64,000 nucleotides of DNA, taken from NCBI RefSeq assembly GCF_000374805.1, contig NZ_KB895350.1, positions 37,499 through 101,498 on the forward strand. The letters are read 5' to 3'. Origin of the DNA: Chitiniphilus shinanonensis DSM 23277 (lineage in GTDB: Bacteria; Pseudomonadota; Gammaproteobacteria; Burkholderiales; Chitinibacteraceae). Every line of letters starts with the position of its first letter. The first letter of the stretch is position 1. Below the pieces are notes generated by a model that saw only the letters and a list, made by a program, of their open reading frames with translations, did not search any database and was not told the origin of the DNA. Of this stretch, positions 38,893 through 47,715 are shown in pieces. Both the position numbers and the translations under genes were made by a program.

Positions 38893-39643
38893 TCTGCCGC
38901 TGCTGCACCCCGACTGGCCTGTGCCGGAGCGAGTACGCGCCCTGGTCACCACCCGCATCGGCGGCGTCAGCGCCGCACCCTACGCCAGCCTCAACCTGGG
39001 CGACCACGTCGGCGACGCCCCCGACGCGGTGGCGGAGAACCGCCGTCGCGTGGGCGCGCTGCTGCCGGCCGAGCCGCTGTGGCTGCAACAGGTGCACGGC
39101 ACGGTAGTGGCGCGGCTGGACGACGATCAGCCGCTGCGCATCGCCGATGCCGCCGTCGCCCGCGGCGCGGGCCGCGTCTGCGTGGTGATGACCGCCGACT
39201 GCCTGCCGGTGTTGTTCTGCGACCGCGCGGGCAGCGTGGTCGGCGCGGCGCACGCCGGCTGGCGCGGTCTGGCCGATGGCGTGCTCGAAGCCACGGTGGC
39301 CGCGATGGGCGTGGCGCCGCGCGACGTGCTGGCGTGGTTCGGCCCGGCCATCGGCCCCGATGCCTTCGAGGTCGGCGACGAGGTGCGCGCGGTGTTCGTC
39401 GCCCACGATGCAGCCGCGACCGCGGCCTTCCGCCCTGGGCGCGCGCCCGGCAAATGGTGGGCCGACCTGTACCTGCTGGCGCGACAGCGCCTCGTCGCGC
39501 TGGGCGTGACGGCGATCCACGGCGGCGAGCACTGCACCGTCGGCGACGCGGCGCGCTTCTTCTCCTATCGCCGCGACGGCGTCACCGGCCGCATGGCCTC
39601 GTTGATCTGGCTCGACGAAACGCCCGCCCGCCCCGGCCGATGA
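38879..39643 (+). CDS. pgeF: Peptidoglycan editing factor / multicopper polyphenol-oxidase family
   Basis: PgeF (YfiH, DUF152) removes mis-incorporated serine from muropeptide precursors; homologues have purine nucleoside activity. The 254 residues show the zinc/cysteine site VMTADCLPVLFCD and AHAGWRGL, and GGEHCTVGDAARFFSYRRDG near the end. GGAGGTG precedes the ATG, which lies inside the last codons of rluD. The rluD-pgeF coupling is common in proteobacteria. Confidence 0.94.
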   Translation: MSATDLPLLHPDWPVPERVRALVTTRIGGVSAAPYASLNLGDHVGDAPDAVAENRRRVGALLPAEPLWLQQVHGTVVARLDDDQPLRIADAAVARGAGRVCVVMTADCLPVLFCDRAGSVVGAAHAGWRGLADGVLEATVAAMGVAPRDVLAWFGPAIGPDAFEVGDEVRAVFVAHDAAATAAFRPGRAPGKWWADLYLLARQRLVALGVTAIHGGEHCTVGDAARFFSYRRDGVTGRMASLIWLDETPARPGR

Positions 39644-39680
39644 CGCTATACTTGCCGGTTTTCCGCCCCGCCCCCTTCCC

Positions 39681-40553
39681 ATGAGCACCCTGAGCTGGAT
39701 CATCGCCGCAAGCCTGTTGGGCAGCCTGCTGAGCGTCGGCGCCGCCGGCCTCGTCGCCTACCTTGCCCGCCCGCACTGGGTGCCGCGGCTGGTGAGCTTC
39801 GCGGTGGGCGCGCTGCTGGCGGCGGTGTTCCTGGAGATCCTGCCGCACGCGCTGGGCGGGCATGAGCACGCCATCGCGGCCGGCGCCGCGCACGCGGCAC
39901 ACGCCGAGGTCGATGTGGCCACGGTGTCGCTGACGCTGCTAGCCGGCATCCTGCTGTTCTTCGTGCTGGAAAAGCTGGTGATCTGGCGGCATTGCCACCA
40001 CGACGACTGCGAGGCGCACGACGCCCAGCCGCACGCCCACGAGCACCACGACGGGCACGGCCACCATCGCCACGGCCATGCGCACGATCACGGTCACGAC
40101 CACGGCCGCGCCGGCGCGATGATCATGATCGGTGACACCTTCCACAACTTCCTCGACGGCGCGGTGATCGCCGCCGCCTTCATGGCCGACACCAGCGTCG
40201 GCATCGCCACCGCGCTGGCGATCATCGCCCACGAGATTCCGCAGGAGGTCGGCGATTTCATCGTCCTGCTGCACTCGGGCTACAGCAAGACCAGCGCGCT
40301 GGTGTTCAACCTGGTGTCGTCGCTGGCCGCGCTGGTGGGCGGGCTGGTGGCCTATTACTCGTTGCAGACGATCGAGTCGCTGCAACCGTACATCCTGGCG
40401 CTGGGCGCCTCCAGCCTGATCTACGTGGCCATCGCCGACCTGATTCCCGGCCTGCACCGCCGCACGCGCCTGTCCGACACGGTGCAGCAGGTGGCGCTGA
40501 TCGGCGCCGGTGTATTGTTGATCGCCATGCCGCACGTGCTTTTCCCGCACTGA
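39681..40553 (+). CDS. ZIP-family metal transporter
   Basis: This inner-membrane divalent-metal transporter (Zn, Fe or Mn) has 290 residues and about eight helices. A His-rich cytosolic loop (about 110-150, with repeated HxHxHDH) separates TM3 and TM4. TM4 carries HNFLDGAVIAAAF and TM5 carries IAHEIPQEVGDF, the binuclear metal site of the ZIP family. Single gene, 37 bases after pgeF. Confidence 0.94.
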   Translation: MSTLSWIIAASLLGSLLSVGAAGLVAYLARPHWVPRLVSFAVGALLAAVFLEILPHALGGHEHAIAAGAAHAAHAEVDVATVSLTLLAGILLFFVLEKLVIWRHCHHDDCEAHDAQPHAHEHHDGHGHHRHGHAHDHGHDHGRAGAMIMIGDTFHNFLDGAVIAAAFMADTSVGIATALAIIAHEIPQEVGDFIVLLHSGYSKTSALVFNLVSSLAALVGGLVAYYSLQTIESLQPYILALGASSLIYVAIADLIPGLHRRTRLSDTVQQVALIGAGVLLIAMPHVLFPH

Positions 40554-40650
40554 TCTGGCCTGGCGCAAATGCGCCACGCCGGCTTTCGACTACCTTGGCG
40601 GGCTATCCGGGCGCTGTTAATCTGGCCCGCGTCGCTCCAGGACCCGCCCC

Positions 40651-42045
40651 ATGTACGCCAAGCCACGCCGCCTGCTTCCCGCTACCCTGCGCGCCCTGCT
40701 GCTGCGCTTCAATCCGCCGCAAAGCTGGCCCTCGTCGGTGCCGACGCTGGTGTTCCTGCTGCTGCTGACGCTGGGGGTGGAAGTCCTGTTCAGCATGTGG
40801 TGGGACGGTTATCCCGGCCTGTTCGACTACTCCGCGCTGCCGGCCTGGCTGTGTCCGGTGATGATCCTGCTGCTGCTGGGCCAGGCGCTCGGCCCGCGCC
40901 AGCAGAGCTGGGCGGTGCGGCTGGCGATCATGTGGTACGCGCTGGGGCTGGCGCTGACGCCGCTGGTGATCGGCGCGCTGGCGCTGACCCGTGCGCCATG
41001 GTGGGAGGGCCCCATCGTGCGGCAATGGGGCGCCGCCTACGGCTGGGCGGTGTTCCTGGTGCCGTACGCGTGGTCCATGCTGGCGACGATCCGCCAGCTC
41101 TGGCCGATCGGCCGCCGCCGCGCAGTGGCGATGGGCCTGTGCAGCGCCGCGGCGCTGCTGGCCTACGAGTGGTATTTCCCTCGCGCCGAGCTGTGGCTAC
41201 CGGCCCCCAAGGAGGTTGCCGCACCGGCGCAGCAGGCGCGCCGGCCGCTGCCGGAAACCGCTCTCTTCTTCCAGCAACCCGAGCTGCTGCGCCAGTCGCT
41301 GGAGCAGCTGGCGCCGGAGCGTCCCGGCGTGGCGGACACCTACCTGATCTCGATCGCCGGCTACGCCGGGCAGAGCGTGTTCCTGCGGGAAGCCGAAGCG
41401 GTGCAGCAGTTGTTCGACCGCCGCTACGGCACGCGCCATCGCTCGGTGCTGCTGGCCAATTCCAGCGAAGCGGCGCAGCGCATCCCGATGGCCAATCGCG
41501 ACTCGGTGGGCGCAACCATCCGTGAAATGGCGTCGCTGATGAACCGCGACGAAGACCTGCTGGTGGTCTACCTCACCTCGCACGGCGGCCGGAACTTCGA
41601 CCTCAGCCTCGACTTCCCCGACCTGTCGCTGCAACCGATCACGCCGCAATGGCTGGCGGCGCAGTTCAAGGCCGCCGGCATCCGCTGGAAGCTGGTGGCG
41701 GTGTCGGCCTGCTTCTCGGGCGGCTATGTCTCCGCGCTCGCCGATGCCGACAGCGCCGTGGTCACCGCCGCGGACAGCACGCATACCTCGTTCGGCTGCT
41801 CCGACGACGAGGAATACACCTACTTCGGCAAGGCGCTGTTCGTCGATGCGCTGGCGCACGACAACCGGCTGGCCCAGGCCTTCGCCACGGCGCGCACCGC
41901 CATCCGCCAGCGCGAGCAGAACGAAGGCTACGAGCACTCCAACCCGCAGCTGGCCATCGGCAAGGCGTTCGCCGCGCGCTTTGGCACGCTGCCGCTCACC
42001 CGGCCGGAGCCGGCGGCCAGCGCGGCTTCGGCGGCGGGTGGCTGA
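40651..42045 (+). CDS. Membrane-anchored C13 (legumain-like) cysteine peptidase
   Basis: The 464 residues begin with about four or five hydrophobic helices (30-200), followed by a peptidase C13 domain (about 220-450). The catalytic pair is H311 in LTSHGGR and C354 in SACFSGGY, the clan-CD arrangement shared with legumain and GPI transamidase. The segment YLISIAGYAGQSVFLREA opens the domain. The topology suggests the peptidase faces the periplasm, but this is inference. Substrate unknown. A bidirectional terminator follows. Confidence 0.87.
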   Translation: MYAKPRRLLPATLRALLLRFNPPQSWPSSVPTLVFLLLLTLGVEVLFSMWWDGYPGLFDYSALPAWLCPVMILLLLGQALGPRQQSWAVRLAIMWYALGLALTPLVIGALALTRAPWWEGPIVRQWGAAYGWAVFLVPYAWSMLATIRQLWPIGRRRAVAMGLCSAAALLAYEWYFPRAELWLPAPKEVAAPAQQARRPLPETALFFQQPELLRQSLEQLAPERPGVADTYLISIAGYAGQSVFLREAEAVQQLFDRRYGTRHRSVLLANSSEAAQRIPMANRDSVGATIREMASLMNRDEDLLVVYLTSHGGRNFDLSLDFPDLSLQPITPQWLAAQFKAAGIRWKLVAVSACFSGGYVSALADADSAVVTAADSTHTSFGCSDDEEYTYFGKALFVDALAHDNRLAQAFATARTAIRQREQNEGYEHSNPQLAIGKAFAARFGTLPLTRPEPAASAASAAGG

Positions 42046-42058
42046 ACTCCGCACCATG

Positions 42059-42088
42059 AAAAAAGCCGCCCTTGAGGGCGGCTTTTTT
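42059..42088. terminator. Bidirectional terminator between the C13 peptidase and the small membrane gene
   Basis: A 13-bp stem AAAAAAGCCGCCC / GGGCGGCTTTTTT with a TTGA loop. The minus-strand gene stops at 42087, inside the right arm. Confidence 0.9.
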
Positions 42089-42281
42089 ATTCCGAGGCGG
42101 CGGCTTCTGCTTCGGCGCGCTTGGCCGCGCGCTTGATCTGTCCCTGTCGTTTCAACCAGAACCACAGCCAGCTCGGCAGGAAGCCCAGGAACAGGAACAA
42201 CAGCCCGCCCTTGACCACGTCGCCGGTACCGGCCGCCAGCATCACGATCACGTACAGGTAGCCGATCAGGACGATGTACAT
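42087..42281 (-). CDS. Small membrane protein, hypothetical
   Basis: A 64-residue protein with two hydrophobic stretches (MYIVLIGYLYVIVMLAA and GGLLFLFLGFLPSWLWFWL) and a basic, Ala/Glu-rich C-terminal tail. It begins 2 bases after the folE2 stop, so it is certainly co-translated with folE2. Small proteins of this type accompany folE2 in related genomes. Function unknown. Confidence 0.75.
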   Translation of the reverse strand: MYIVLIGYLYVIVMLAAGTGDVVKGGLLFLFLGFLPSWLWFWLKRQGQIKRAAKRAEAEAAASE

Positions 42282-42283
42282 GC

Positions 42284-43087
42284 TCAGCCGCGCTTGTCGT
42301 GTTCGATCAGGGCGTAGGCCGAGTGGTTGTGGATCGACTCGAAGTTCTCGGATTCCACCACGTAGGCCACCACGCGCGGGTCGGCGTTCAGGCGGGCCGC
42401 CACGTCGCGCACCATGTCCTCGACGAACTTTGGGTTCTCGTACGCGCGCTCGGTCACGTACTTCTCGTCCGGGCGCTTGAGCAAGCCGTACAGCTCGCAC
42501 GACGCTTCGGATTCAGCGATCTCCACCAGCTCTTCGATCCAGACGTGCTCGCCCAGCGTGGCGGTGATGGTGACGTGGCTGCGCTGGTTGTGCGCGCCGT
42601 ACTGCGAGATCTTCTTCGAGCACGGGCACAGGCTGGTCACCGGCACCAGCACCTTCAGCTGCTGTACGAACTGGCCGTCCTTGATCTCGCCGATCAGGCT
42701 GACTTCGTAATCGAGCAGGCTGCGCACGCCGGAGACCGGCGCCGCCTTGTTGATGAAGTACGGGAAGCGCATCTCCACGTAGCCCGACTCGGCCTCCAGC
42801 CGCTCGCACATCTGGCGCAGGATGGTCTCGAACGACTCCACCGAGATTTCCTTCTGGTGGCTGTTCAGGATCTCCAGGAAGCGGCTCATGTGCGTTCCCT
42901 TGAAGTGCTGCGGCAGGAAGACGTACATGTCGAAGGTGGCGATGGTGTGCTGCTTGCCGTCGGCGCGGTCGGCGACGACCACAGGGTGGCGGATCGATTT
43001 GACGCCGACCTTGTTGATCGCGATGTTGCGGTGATCGGGGCTGCTTTGCACATCCGCCATGCTCGTCGGGGCTTGGGGTGCGTTCAT
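42284..43087 (-). CDS. folE2: GTP cyclohydrolase FolE2 (type IB)
   Basis: This metal-flexible GTP cyclohydrolase makes dihydroneopterin triphosphate for folate and queuosine. The 267 residues have an N-terminal extension, the cysteine-containing segment [27 protein letters not shown] and the C-terminal [21 protein letters not shown]. The type IB enzyme works without zinc and usually replaces FolE under zinc limitation or where FolE is absent. Confidence 0.95.
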   Translation of the reverse strand: MNAPQAPTSMADVQSSPDHRNIAINKVGVKSIRHPVVVADRADGKQHTIATFDMYVFLPQHFKGTHMSRFLEILNSHQKEISVESFETILRQMCERLEAESGYVEMRFPYFINKAAPVSGVRSLLDYEVSLIGEIKDGQFVQQLKVLVPVTSLCPCSKKISQYGAHNQRSHVTITATLGEHVWIEELVEIAESEASCELYGLLKRPDEKYVTERAYENPKFVEDMVRDVAARLNADPRVVAYVVESENFESIHNHSAYALIEHDKRG

Positions 43088-43182
43088 ATCGTGCTCCAGG
43101 GTCGCCGGCCTGGCGGCGGGCGATAATAAGACAGGCCCGGATTATAACCGCGACGAATACCCGAGTAAACTTCTCGGGAATT

Positions 43183-43989
43183 TCAGCGGGCGCCGCTCGT
43201 CGCGGGCTGCGAGAACAGCGTGAGCAGCGACTCGGCCAGCCGGGTCAGCCCCCCTACCAACACTTCGATGTGCGGCGCCACGAACGGCAGGCTGAAGTAC
43301 AGCGCGGCAAAGCCCAGTGCCAGCATCAGCGGAAAGCCGATGGCGAACACGTTCAGCTGCGGCGCGGCACGGGTCATCACGCCGATGGCCAGGTTGGTCA
43401 CCAGCAGCGCGCCCACCACCGGCAATGCCAGCAACAGCCCGACGCGGAAGATCTGCCCTCCCTGCTCTGCCACCATCCTGAAGCCCTCCGCCCCCAGCGG
43501 CTGCGCCAGCGGCGGCACCACGGTGAAGCTCTCGACCATCACCCGGATCATGATGAGGTGGCCGTTGAGCGCGAGGAACACCAGGATGTTCAAAAAGCTG
43601 AAGAACTGCGCCACCACCGGCGTGTTGGCGGCGTTCTGCGGGTCGAAGAACATGGCGAAGCCCATGCCCATCTGCAGGCCGGCGATGTTGCCCGCCATCT
43701 CCACCGAGGTGAAGAACAGCCGCACCACGAAGCCGATGGCGGCGCCGATCAGCAACTGGTTCAGGGCGATGAGGAAACCTTGCGGCGACACCACCGGATA
43801 AGGTGGCGGGGGCGGCAGCAGCGGCGCGATCAGCACCGCCAGCAGGATGCACAGCGAGATCCGCACCTGCGCGCTGATCGCCCGGCTGGAATAGAACGGA
43901 TCGACCAGCATGAAGCCGAACAGGCGCAGGAAAGGCCACCAGAACAGGGCGAGGCCCAGGTCGATCTGCGCCTGCGTGATGGTCAGCAT
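43183..43989 (-). CDS. fliR: Flagellar export gate protein FliR
   Basis: FliR is an inner-membrane component of the flagellar type III export gate (FliP5Q4R1). The 268 residues show six hydrophobic segments, YSSRAISAQVRISLCILL, GFVVRLFFTSVEMAGNIAGLQMG and the C-terminal VTNLAIGVMTRAAPQLNVFAIGFP. Last gene of the minus-strand fliLMNOPQR operon, 8 bases after fliQ. Confidence 0.96.
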   Translation of the reverse strand: MLTITQAQIDLGLALFWWPFLRLFGFMLVDPFYSSRAISAQVRISLCILLAVLIAPLLPPPPPYPVVSPQGFLIALNQLLIGAAIGFVVRLFFTSVEMAGNIAGLQMGMGFAMFFDPQNAANTPVVAQFFSFLNILVFLALNGHLIMIRVMVESFTVVPPLAQPLGAEGFRMVAEQGGQIFRVGLLLALPVVGALLVTNLAIGVMTRAAPQLNVFAIGFPLMLALGFAALYFSLPFVAPHIEVLVGGLTRLAESLLTLFSQPATSGAR

Positions 43990-43997
43990 GGCAGGCG

Positions 43998-44267
43998 TCA
44001 GCCGATCATCTGCGGGATGCTCTGGTACAGCCGCACGGTGAAGTCGACCACGGTCTGCACCATCCAGGAGCCGGCGAAGACGAAAATGGCGAAGGCGATC
44101 AGCAGCTTGGGGATGAACGACAGCGTGGCTTCGTTGATCTGGGTGGCGGCCTGGAACACGCTCACCAGCAGGCCGGTGGCAAGGATCGCCAGCAGGATCG
44201 GCCCACCGACCAGCACCATGACCTCCATGCCCCGCTGCACCAGCGATACGACCGTTTCGGGCGTCAT
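43998..44267 (-). CDS. fliQ: Flagellar export gate protein FliQ
   Basis: An 89-residue protein with two transmembrane hairpin helices and the family motif LVGGPILLAILATGLLVSVFQAATQINEATLSFIPK. It lies between fliP and fliR with 12- and 8-base gaps. Confidence 0.97.
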   Translation of the reverse strand: MTPETVVSLVQRGMEVMVLVGGPILLAILATGLLVSVFQAATQINEATLSFIPKLLIAFAIFVFAGSWMVQTVVDFTVRLYQSIPQMIG

Positions 44268-44279
44268 CGTCGTCTCCCG

Positions 44280-45023
44280 CTATCCGATGTAAAAGCTCTG
44301 CACCAACGATCCCATCAGCAGCGTCCAGCCATCCACCAGCACGAACAGCATCAGCTTGAACGGCAGCGAGATCATCACCGGGGACACCATCATCATCCCC
44401 ATCGCCATCAGGATACTCGCCACCACGAAGTCGATGATGAGGAAGGGAATGAACACCATGAAGCCGATCTGGAACGCCGTCTTCAATTCGCTGGTGACGA
44501 AGGCCGGCACCAGCACCTTGAGGCTGACGTCCTCCGGACCGGCGGGCCGGGCGTCGCCGGACAGCTCGATGAAGAAGGCGAGCTCTTTCTCTCGCGTCTG
44601 CTTGATCATGAAGTCCTTCAACGGCACCGACCCGGCGTCCACCGCCTGCATGAAGGTCATGCGCGCTTCGCTGTAGGGCTTGTACGCCTCGTTGTAGATG
44701 CGGTCGAGCACCGGCGACATCACGAACAGGGTGAGGAACAGCGACAGGCCGATGATCACCTGGTTGGGCGGCGTCTGCATGGTGCCCATCGCCTGGCGCA
44801 GCAGCGACAGCACGATCACGATGCGGGTGAACGCCGTCATCATCAGCAGCATCGCCGGCAGGAAGGTGAGCGCCGTGAGGAACAGCAGCGTCTCGATGGT
44901 CAGGCTGTACGAGGTACCGCCCGCCGCCGGGGTGGCGGTCATGAACGGCACGCCCGGATCGGCGGCCAGCGCGGGCAGCGCCGTCAGCGCCAGCCCGGCG
45001 AGCAGGACAAACGATTTACGCAC
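44280..45023 (-). CDS. fliP: Flagellar export gate protein FliP
   Basis: A 247-residue export-gate subunit with a signal peptide (MRKSFVLLAGLALTALPAL-A) and four transmembrane segments. FLPAMLLMMTAFTRIVIVLSLLRQAMGTMQTPPNQVIIGL and MMVSPVMISLPFKLMLFVLVDGW are diagnostic. It overlaps fliO by 8 bases. Confidence 0.97.
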   Translation of the reverse strand: MRKSFVLLAGLALTALPALAADPGVPFMTATPAAGGTSYSLTIETLLFLTALTFLPAMLLMMTAFTRIVIVLSLLRQAMGTMQTPPNQVIIGLSLFLTLFVMSPVLDRIYNEAYKPYSEARMTFMQAVDAGSVPLKDFMIKQTREKELAFFIELSGDARPAGPEDVSLKVLVPAFVTSELKTAFQIGFMVFIPFLIIDFVVASILMAMGMMMVSPVMISLPFKLMLFVLVDGWTLLMGSLVQSFYIG

Positions 45024-45447
45024 CGGGGCGCTCCCGTCGTTGCTTGAGGATCTGCGCCAGTTTCTCGGCGAAGGCCGGCACCGCGGGCACCGGCGGCGGC
45101 GGCGCGTCGGCCGGCCTGGGCAGCGTGTGCAGCAGGTTGACCGACTGCGACGTGACGCCCAGCACCAGCCAGGAATCCTCCACCTCGACGATCACCACCC
45201 GCTCCTTGCCGCCGACCAGCACGCCGGAGATGACGCGCAGGCGACCGCCCACCGCGTTGGGCAGCAGGGAGAACCGTCGCAGGAACAGCGCCGCGCAGAC
45301 GATCAGGCCCAGCACCAGCAACAGCGCGAGCAGGGTCTGACCGAAATCGGCGAGGCCCGGCCCGGCCGGCGCGGCGGAGCCCGCGGCATGGACCAACACG
45401 GGCTGGAGCGCGGCGAGCGCGACCAGCCGGCATGACCACGACAGCAT
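45016..45447 (-). CDS. fliO: Flagellar assembly protein FliO
   Basis: A 143-residue bitopic protein that helps assemble the FliP ring. It has a signal-like N terminus, one transmembrane helix (TLLALLLVLGLIVCAALFL) and a small cytosolic domain (LRVISGVLVGGKERVVIVEV). The C terminus overlaps fliP. Confidence 0.92.
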   Translation of the reverse strand: MLSWSCRLVALAALQPVLVHAAGSAAPAGPGLADFGQTLLALLLVLGLIVCAALFLRRFSLLPNAVGGRLRVISGVLVGGKERVVIVEVEDSWLVLGVTSQSVNLLHTLPRPADAPPPPVPAVPAFAEKLAQILKQRRERPGA

Positions 45448-45456
45448 GATGGGGAT

Positions 45457-45894
45457 TTACTTGTGCAGGCGGCGGATACGTTCCGCCGGGGTGATGATGT
45501 CGGTCAGGCGAATGCCGAACTTGTCGTTGACCACCACCACTTCGCCCTGGGCGATCAGGCAGCCGTTGACCAGTACGTCCATCGGCTCGCCGGCGAGGCC
45601 GTCCAGCTCCACCACGGAGCCCTGGGCCAGTTGCAGCAGGCTGCGGATGGCGATCTTGGTACGACCCAGTTCCACGGTCAGGGTGACCGGGATGTCCAGG
45701 ATCATGTCGATGTTGTTGGGGGCGCCCGAACCGCCGGGGCTGGCGTCGAAGCGTTCGAAGATGTCCGCGGCCTGGACCTGCTGCGGCGGCGCGGACGAGG
45801 TCTGGGTGGCGGCTTCCTCCTGGGCCTGCTCGGCCATCGCGGCCGCCCAGTCGTCCATCACGTCGCCATCTTGCTGCGGCGTGTCATCCGCCAT
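45457..45894 (-). CDS. fliN: Flagellar motor switch protein FliN
   Basis: A 145-residue C-ring protein with an acidic, Gln/Ala-rich N terminus and a C-terminal SpoA domain (MILDIPVTLTVELGRTKIAI, VNGCLIAQGEVVVVNDKFGIRLTDI). It overlaps fliM by 11 bases. Confidence 0.97.
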   Translation of the reverse strand: MADDTPQQDGDVMDDWAAAMAEQAQEEAATQTSSAPPQQVQAADIFERFDASPGGSGAPNNIDMILDIPVTLTVELGRTKIAIRSLLQLAQGSVVELDGLAGEPMDVLVNGCLIAQGEVVVVNDKFGIRLTDIITPAERIRRLHK

Positions 45895-46903
45895 GTCGCT
45901 CTCCCTGTCCTTCGTCTTCAGCCACGTTGATGCCTTCAGAAGAACTGAGGACCTTGTTCACACGCAGCGCATATTGGCCGTTGAGAATACCATACTTGCA
46001 TTCCAGCACCGGCACGCCATCGACCTCGGCCACGATGGCCTGCGGGATCTCCAGCGAGATCACGTCGCCCGTCTTGAGGTTGAGGATGTCGCCCAGGGTG
46101 ACCCGGGTGTTTCCGAGCGTGGCCACGAGGTCTACCTCCGCGTTCTGCACCTGCTTTTGCAACAGCTTGAGCCAGCGATTGTCCGCCTCGATGCGGTCCG
46201 CCTGCATCGAGCTGTACAGCAGTTCGCGGATCGGTTCGATCATCGAGTACGGGAAGCAGACGTGGAAATCGCCGCCCCCGGCGCCCAACTCGATCTTGAA
46301 GGTGTACGACACCACCACTTCGGTGGGTGTGGCGATGTTGGCGAACTGGGTGTTCATTTCCGAGCGCACATAGCCGAACTCGCACTCGAACACCGGCGCC
46401 CACGCCTTCTGGTATTCCTCGAACACCACATCCAGCAGGCGCTGGATGATGCGCTGCTCGGTGGTGGTGAAGTCGCGCCCTTCCACCCGCACGTGGTAGC
46501 GACCGTCCGAGCCGAACAGGTTGTCCACCACCAGGAACACGAAATCCGGGTCGAAGATGAACAAGCCGGTGCCGCGCAGCGGCTTCATGTGGATCAGGTT
46601 GAGGTTGGTGGGCACCACCAGGTTGCGGATGAACTCGCTGTACTTCTGCACCTTGACCGGGCCGACGCTGATCTCGGCATTGCGGCGCATGAAGTTGAAC
46701 AGGGCGATGCGCAGGTAGCGAGCAAAACGGTCGTTGATGATTTCCAGCGTGGGCATGCGCCCGCGCACGATCCGCTCCTGGCGACCGATGTCATAGGCGC
46801 GCACGGACGAGGCGTCGCGCTGCTCTTCGCCTTGGTCCTCCTCGCCGGTCACCCCGCGCAGAAGCGCGTCGACCTCTTCCTGGGAAAGGATATCGTCAGC
46901 CAT
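45884..46903 (-). CDS. fliM: Flagellar motor switch protein FliM
   Basis: A 339-residue C-ring protein with the N-terminal CheY-binding peptide (MADDILSQEEVDALLRGV), a CheC-like middle domain (LEIINDRFARYLRIALFNFM, GRDFTTTEQRII) and a C-terminal SpoA domain. CheY-P control of rotation is implied. It begins 38 bases after fliL. Confidence 0.97.
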   Translation of the reverse strand: MADDILSQEEVDALLRGVTGEEDQGEEQRDASSVRAYDIGRQERIVRGRMPTLEIINDRFARYLRIALFNFMRRNAEISVGPVKVQKYSEFIRNLVVPTNLNLIHMKPLRGTGLFIFDPDFVFLVVDNLFGSDGRYHVRVEGRDFTTTEQRIIQRLLDVVFEEYQKAWAPVFECEFGYVRSEMNTQFANIATPTEVVVSYTFKIELGAGGGDFHVCFPYSMIEPIRELLYSSMQADRIEADNRWLKLLQKQVQNAEVDLVATLGNTRVTLGDILNLKTGDVISLEIPQAIVAEVDGVPVLECKYGILNGQYALRVNKVLSSSEGINVAEDEGQGERHGG

Positions 46904-46941
46904 GTGTGCCGCTCGTTGCCGTACTGCCTGTAGTTATCGGC

Positions 46942-47475
46942 CTACTGCATGATAAATGTAGTGAAATTCACGGACTGCACGCCCTCATCCTTGTCGCTGG
47001 CGCCAAGCAGCCGGTTCACGGTGCCCTGGATCTCGGTGGCCAGCTTGTCCGTACCGGCGACAGTGCGCAGGTCGGCAGGGGATTTGGAGCGGATCAACTT
47101 GATCACTTCAGCCTGCACGCGCGGCATGATGTTCTTCAGTTGGGTCTGGGTTTCCGCATCGGCCAGTTCCAGCACGACGTCGGTCTGCACCACCGCCTCT
47201 TCTTCTTCGCTGTTGACGTTGGCGGTGATGGTCTGCAATTTCTCGAAGACCGGCGGATGCTCGGCATCGGCCTTCTTCTTCTCTTTCTTCTTCGGTGCTT
47301 CCTCGACCTGGGCCGCGACATCGCCGCCACTGTCGGCCGGGGAGGAGCGCAACAACAGGTAGCCGACCACGCCGAGCGCCACCAGGACCAGCACCAGCAC
47401 GATGCCGACTATCGCCACGATCAACAGCGTCTTCTTGCCCTTCGGTGCTGCTTCTACGGCTTTCGCCTCGGCCAT
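46942..47475 (-). CDS. fliL: Flagellar basal-body protein FliL
   Basis: A 177-residue single-pass protein that supports stator torque. A short cytosolic N terminus, a transmembrane helix (about 20-42; LIVAIVGIVLVLVLVALGVVGYLLL, 47340-47415), a charged Lys/Glu linker and the periplasmic FliL domain. First gene of fliLMNOPQR. A promoter and then a terminator-like hairpin lie in its 5' leader. Confidence 0.95.
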   Translation of the reverse strand: MAEAKAVEAAPKGKKTLLIVAIVGIVLVLVLVALGVVGYLLLRSSPADSGGDVAAQVEEAPKKKEKKKADAEHPPVFEKLQTITANVNSEEEEAVVQTDVVLELADAETQTQLKNIMPRVQAEVIKLIRSKSPADLRTVAGTDKLATEIQGTVNRLLGASDKDEGVQSVNFTTFIMQ

Positions 47476-47503
47476 GGTCCAACCCTCGTCTGGAATTGAA
47501 AAC

Positions 47504-47522
47504 GCCCCGGCGCATCCGGGGC
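47504..47522 (-). terminator. Terminator/attenuator hairpin in the fliL leader
   Basis: On the minus strand GCCCCGG-ATGCG-CCGGGGC is followed by GTTTTC, 28 bases before the fliL ATG and downstream of the promoter-like pair at 47548-47576. It may end fliK transcripts, attenuate the fliL operon, or both. Confidence 0.65.
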
Positions 47523-47547
47523 CGTCCTTCGCTTACCGCGCGACGTG

Positions 47548-47576
47548 GTTATAACCCAAAACTGTAAGCAAAACAA
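47548..47576 (-). promoter_or_regulatory. Candidate sigma-70-type promoter of fliLMNOPQR
   Basis: TTGTTT (47576-47571), a 17-base spacer and TATAAC (47553-47548) on the minus strand, inside an AT-rich patch. A 10-bp direct repeat TAAGCAAAAC (47565-47574 and 47581-47590; plus strand) overlaps the -35 and has a 16-bp period, so a regulator could bind here. Confidence 0.55.
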
Positions 47577-47715
47577 TCGCTAAGCAAAACGATTTCAGGT
47601 AATTCCTTGAGGATATCGGCAACTTGCATCCCCGGGGGAAAAGCGCTCGGACGGCGACTTTCACCCCCGCCTCCCTGGCATTCGGGCCTCAGCCGGCTCG
47701 CAAGCCTGGCAGGGC

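Noticed and set aside
47610..47640. Sigma-28 promoter before fliL (GCCGATAT)
   Set aside because: The -10-like octamer is present on the minus strand, but no TAAA-type -35 lies 15 bases upstream.
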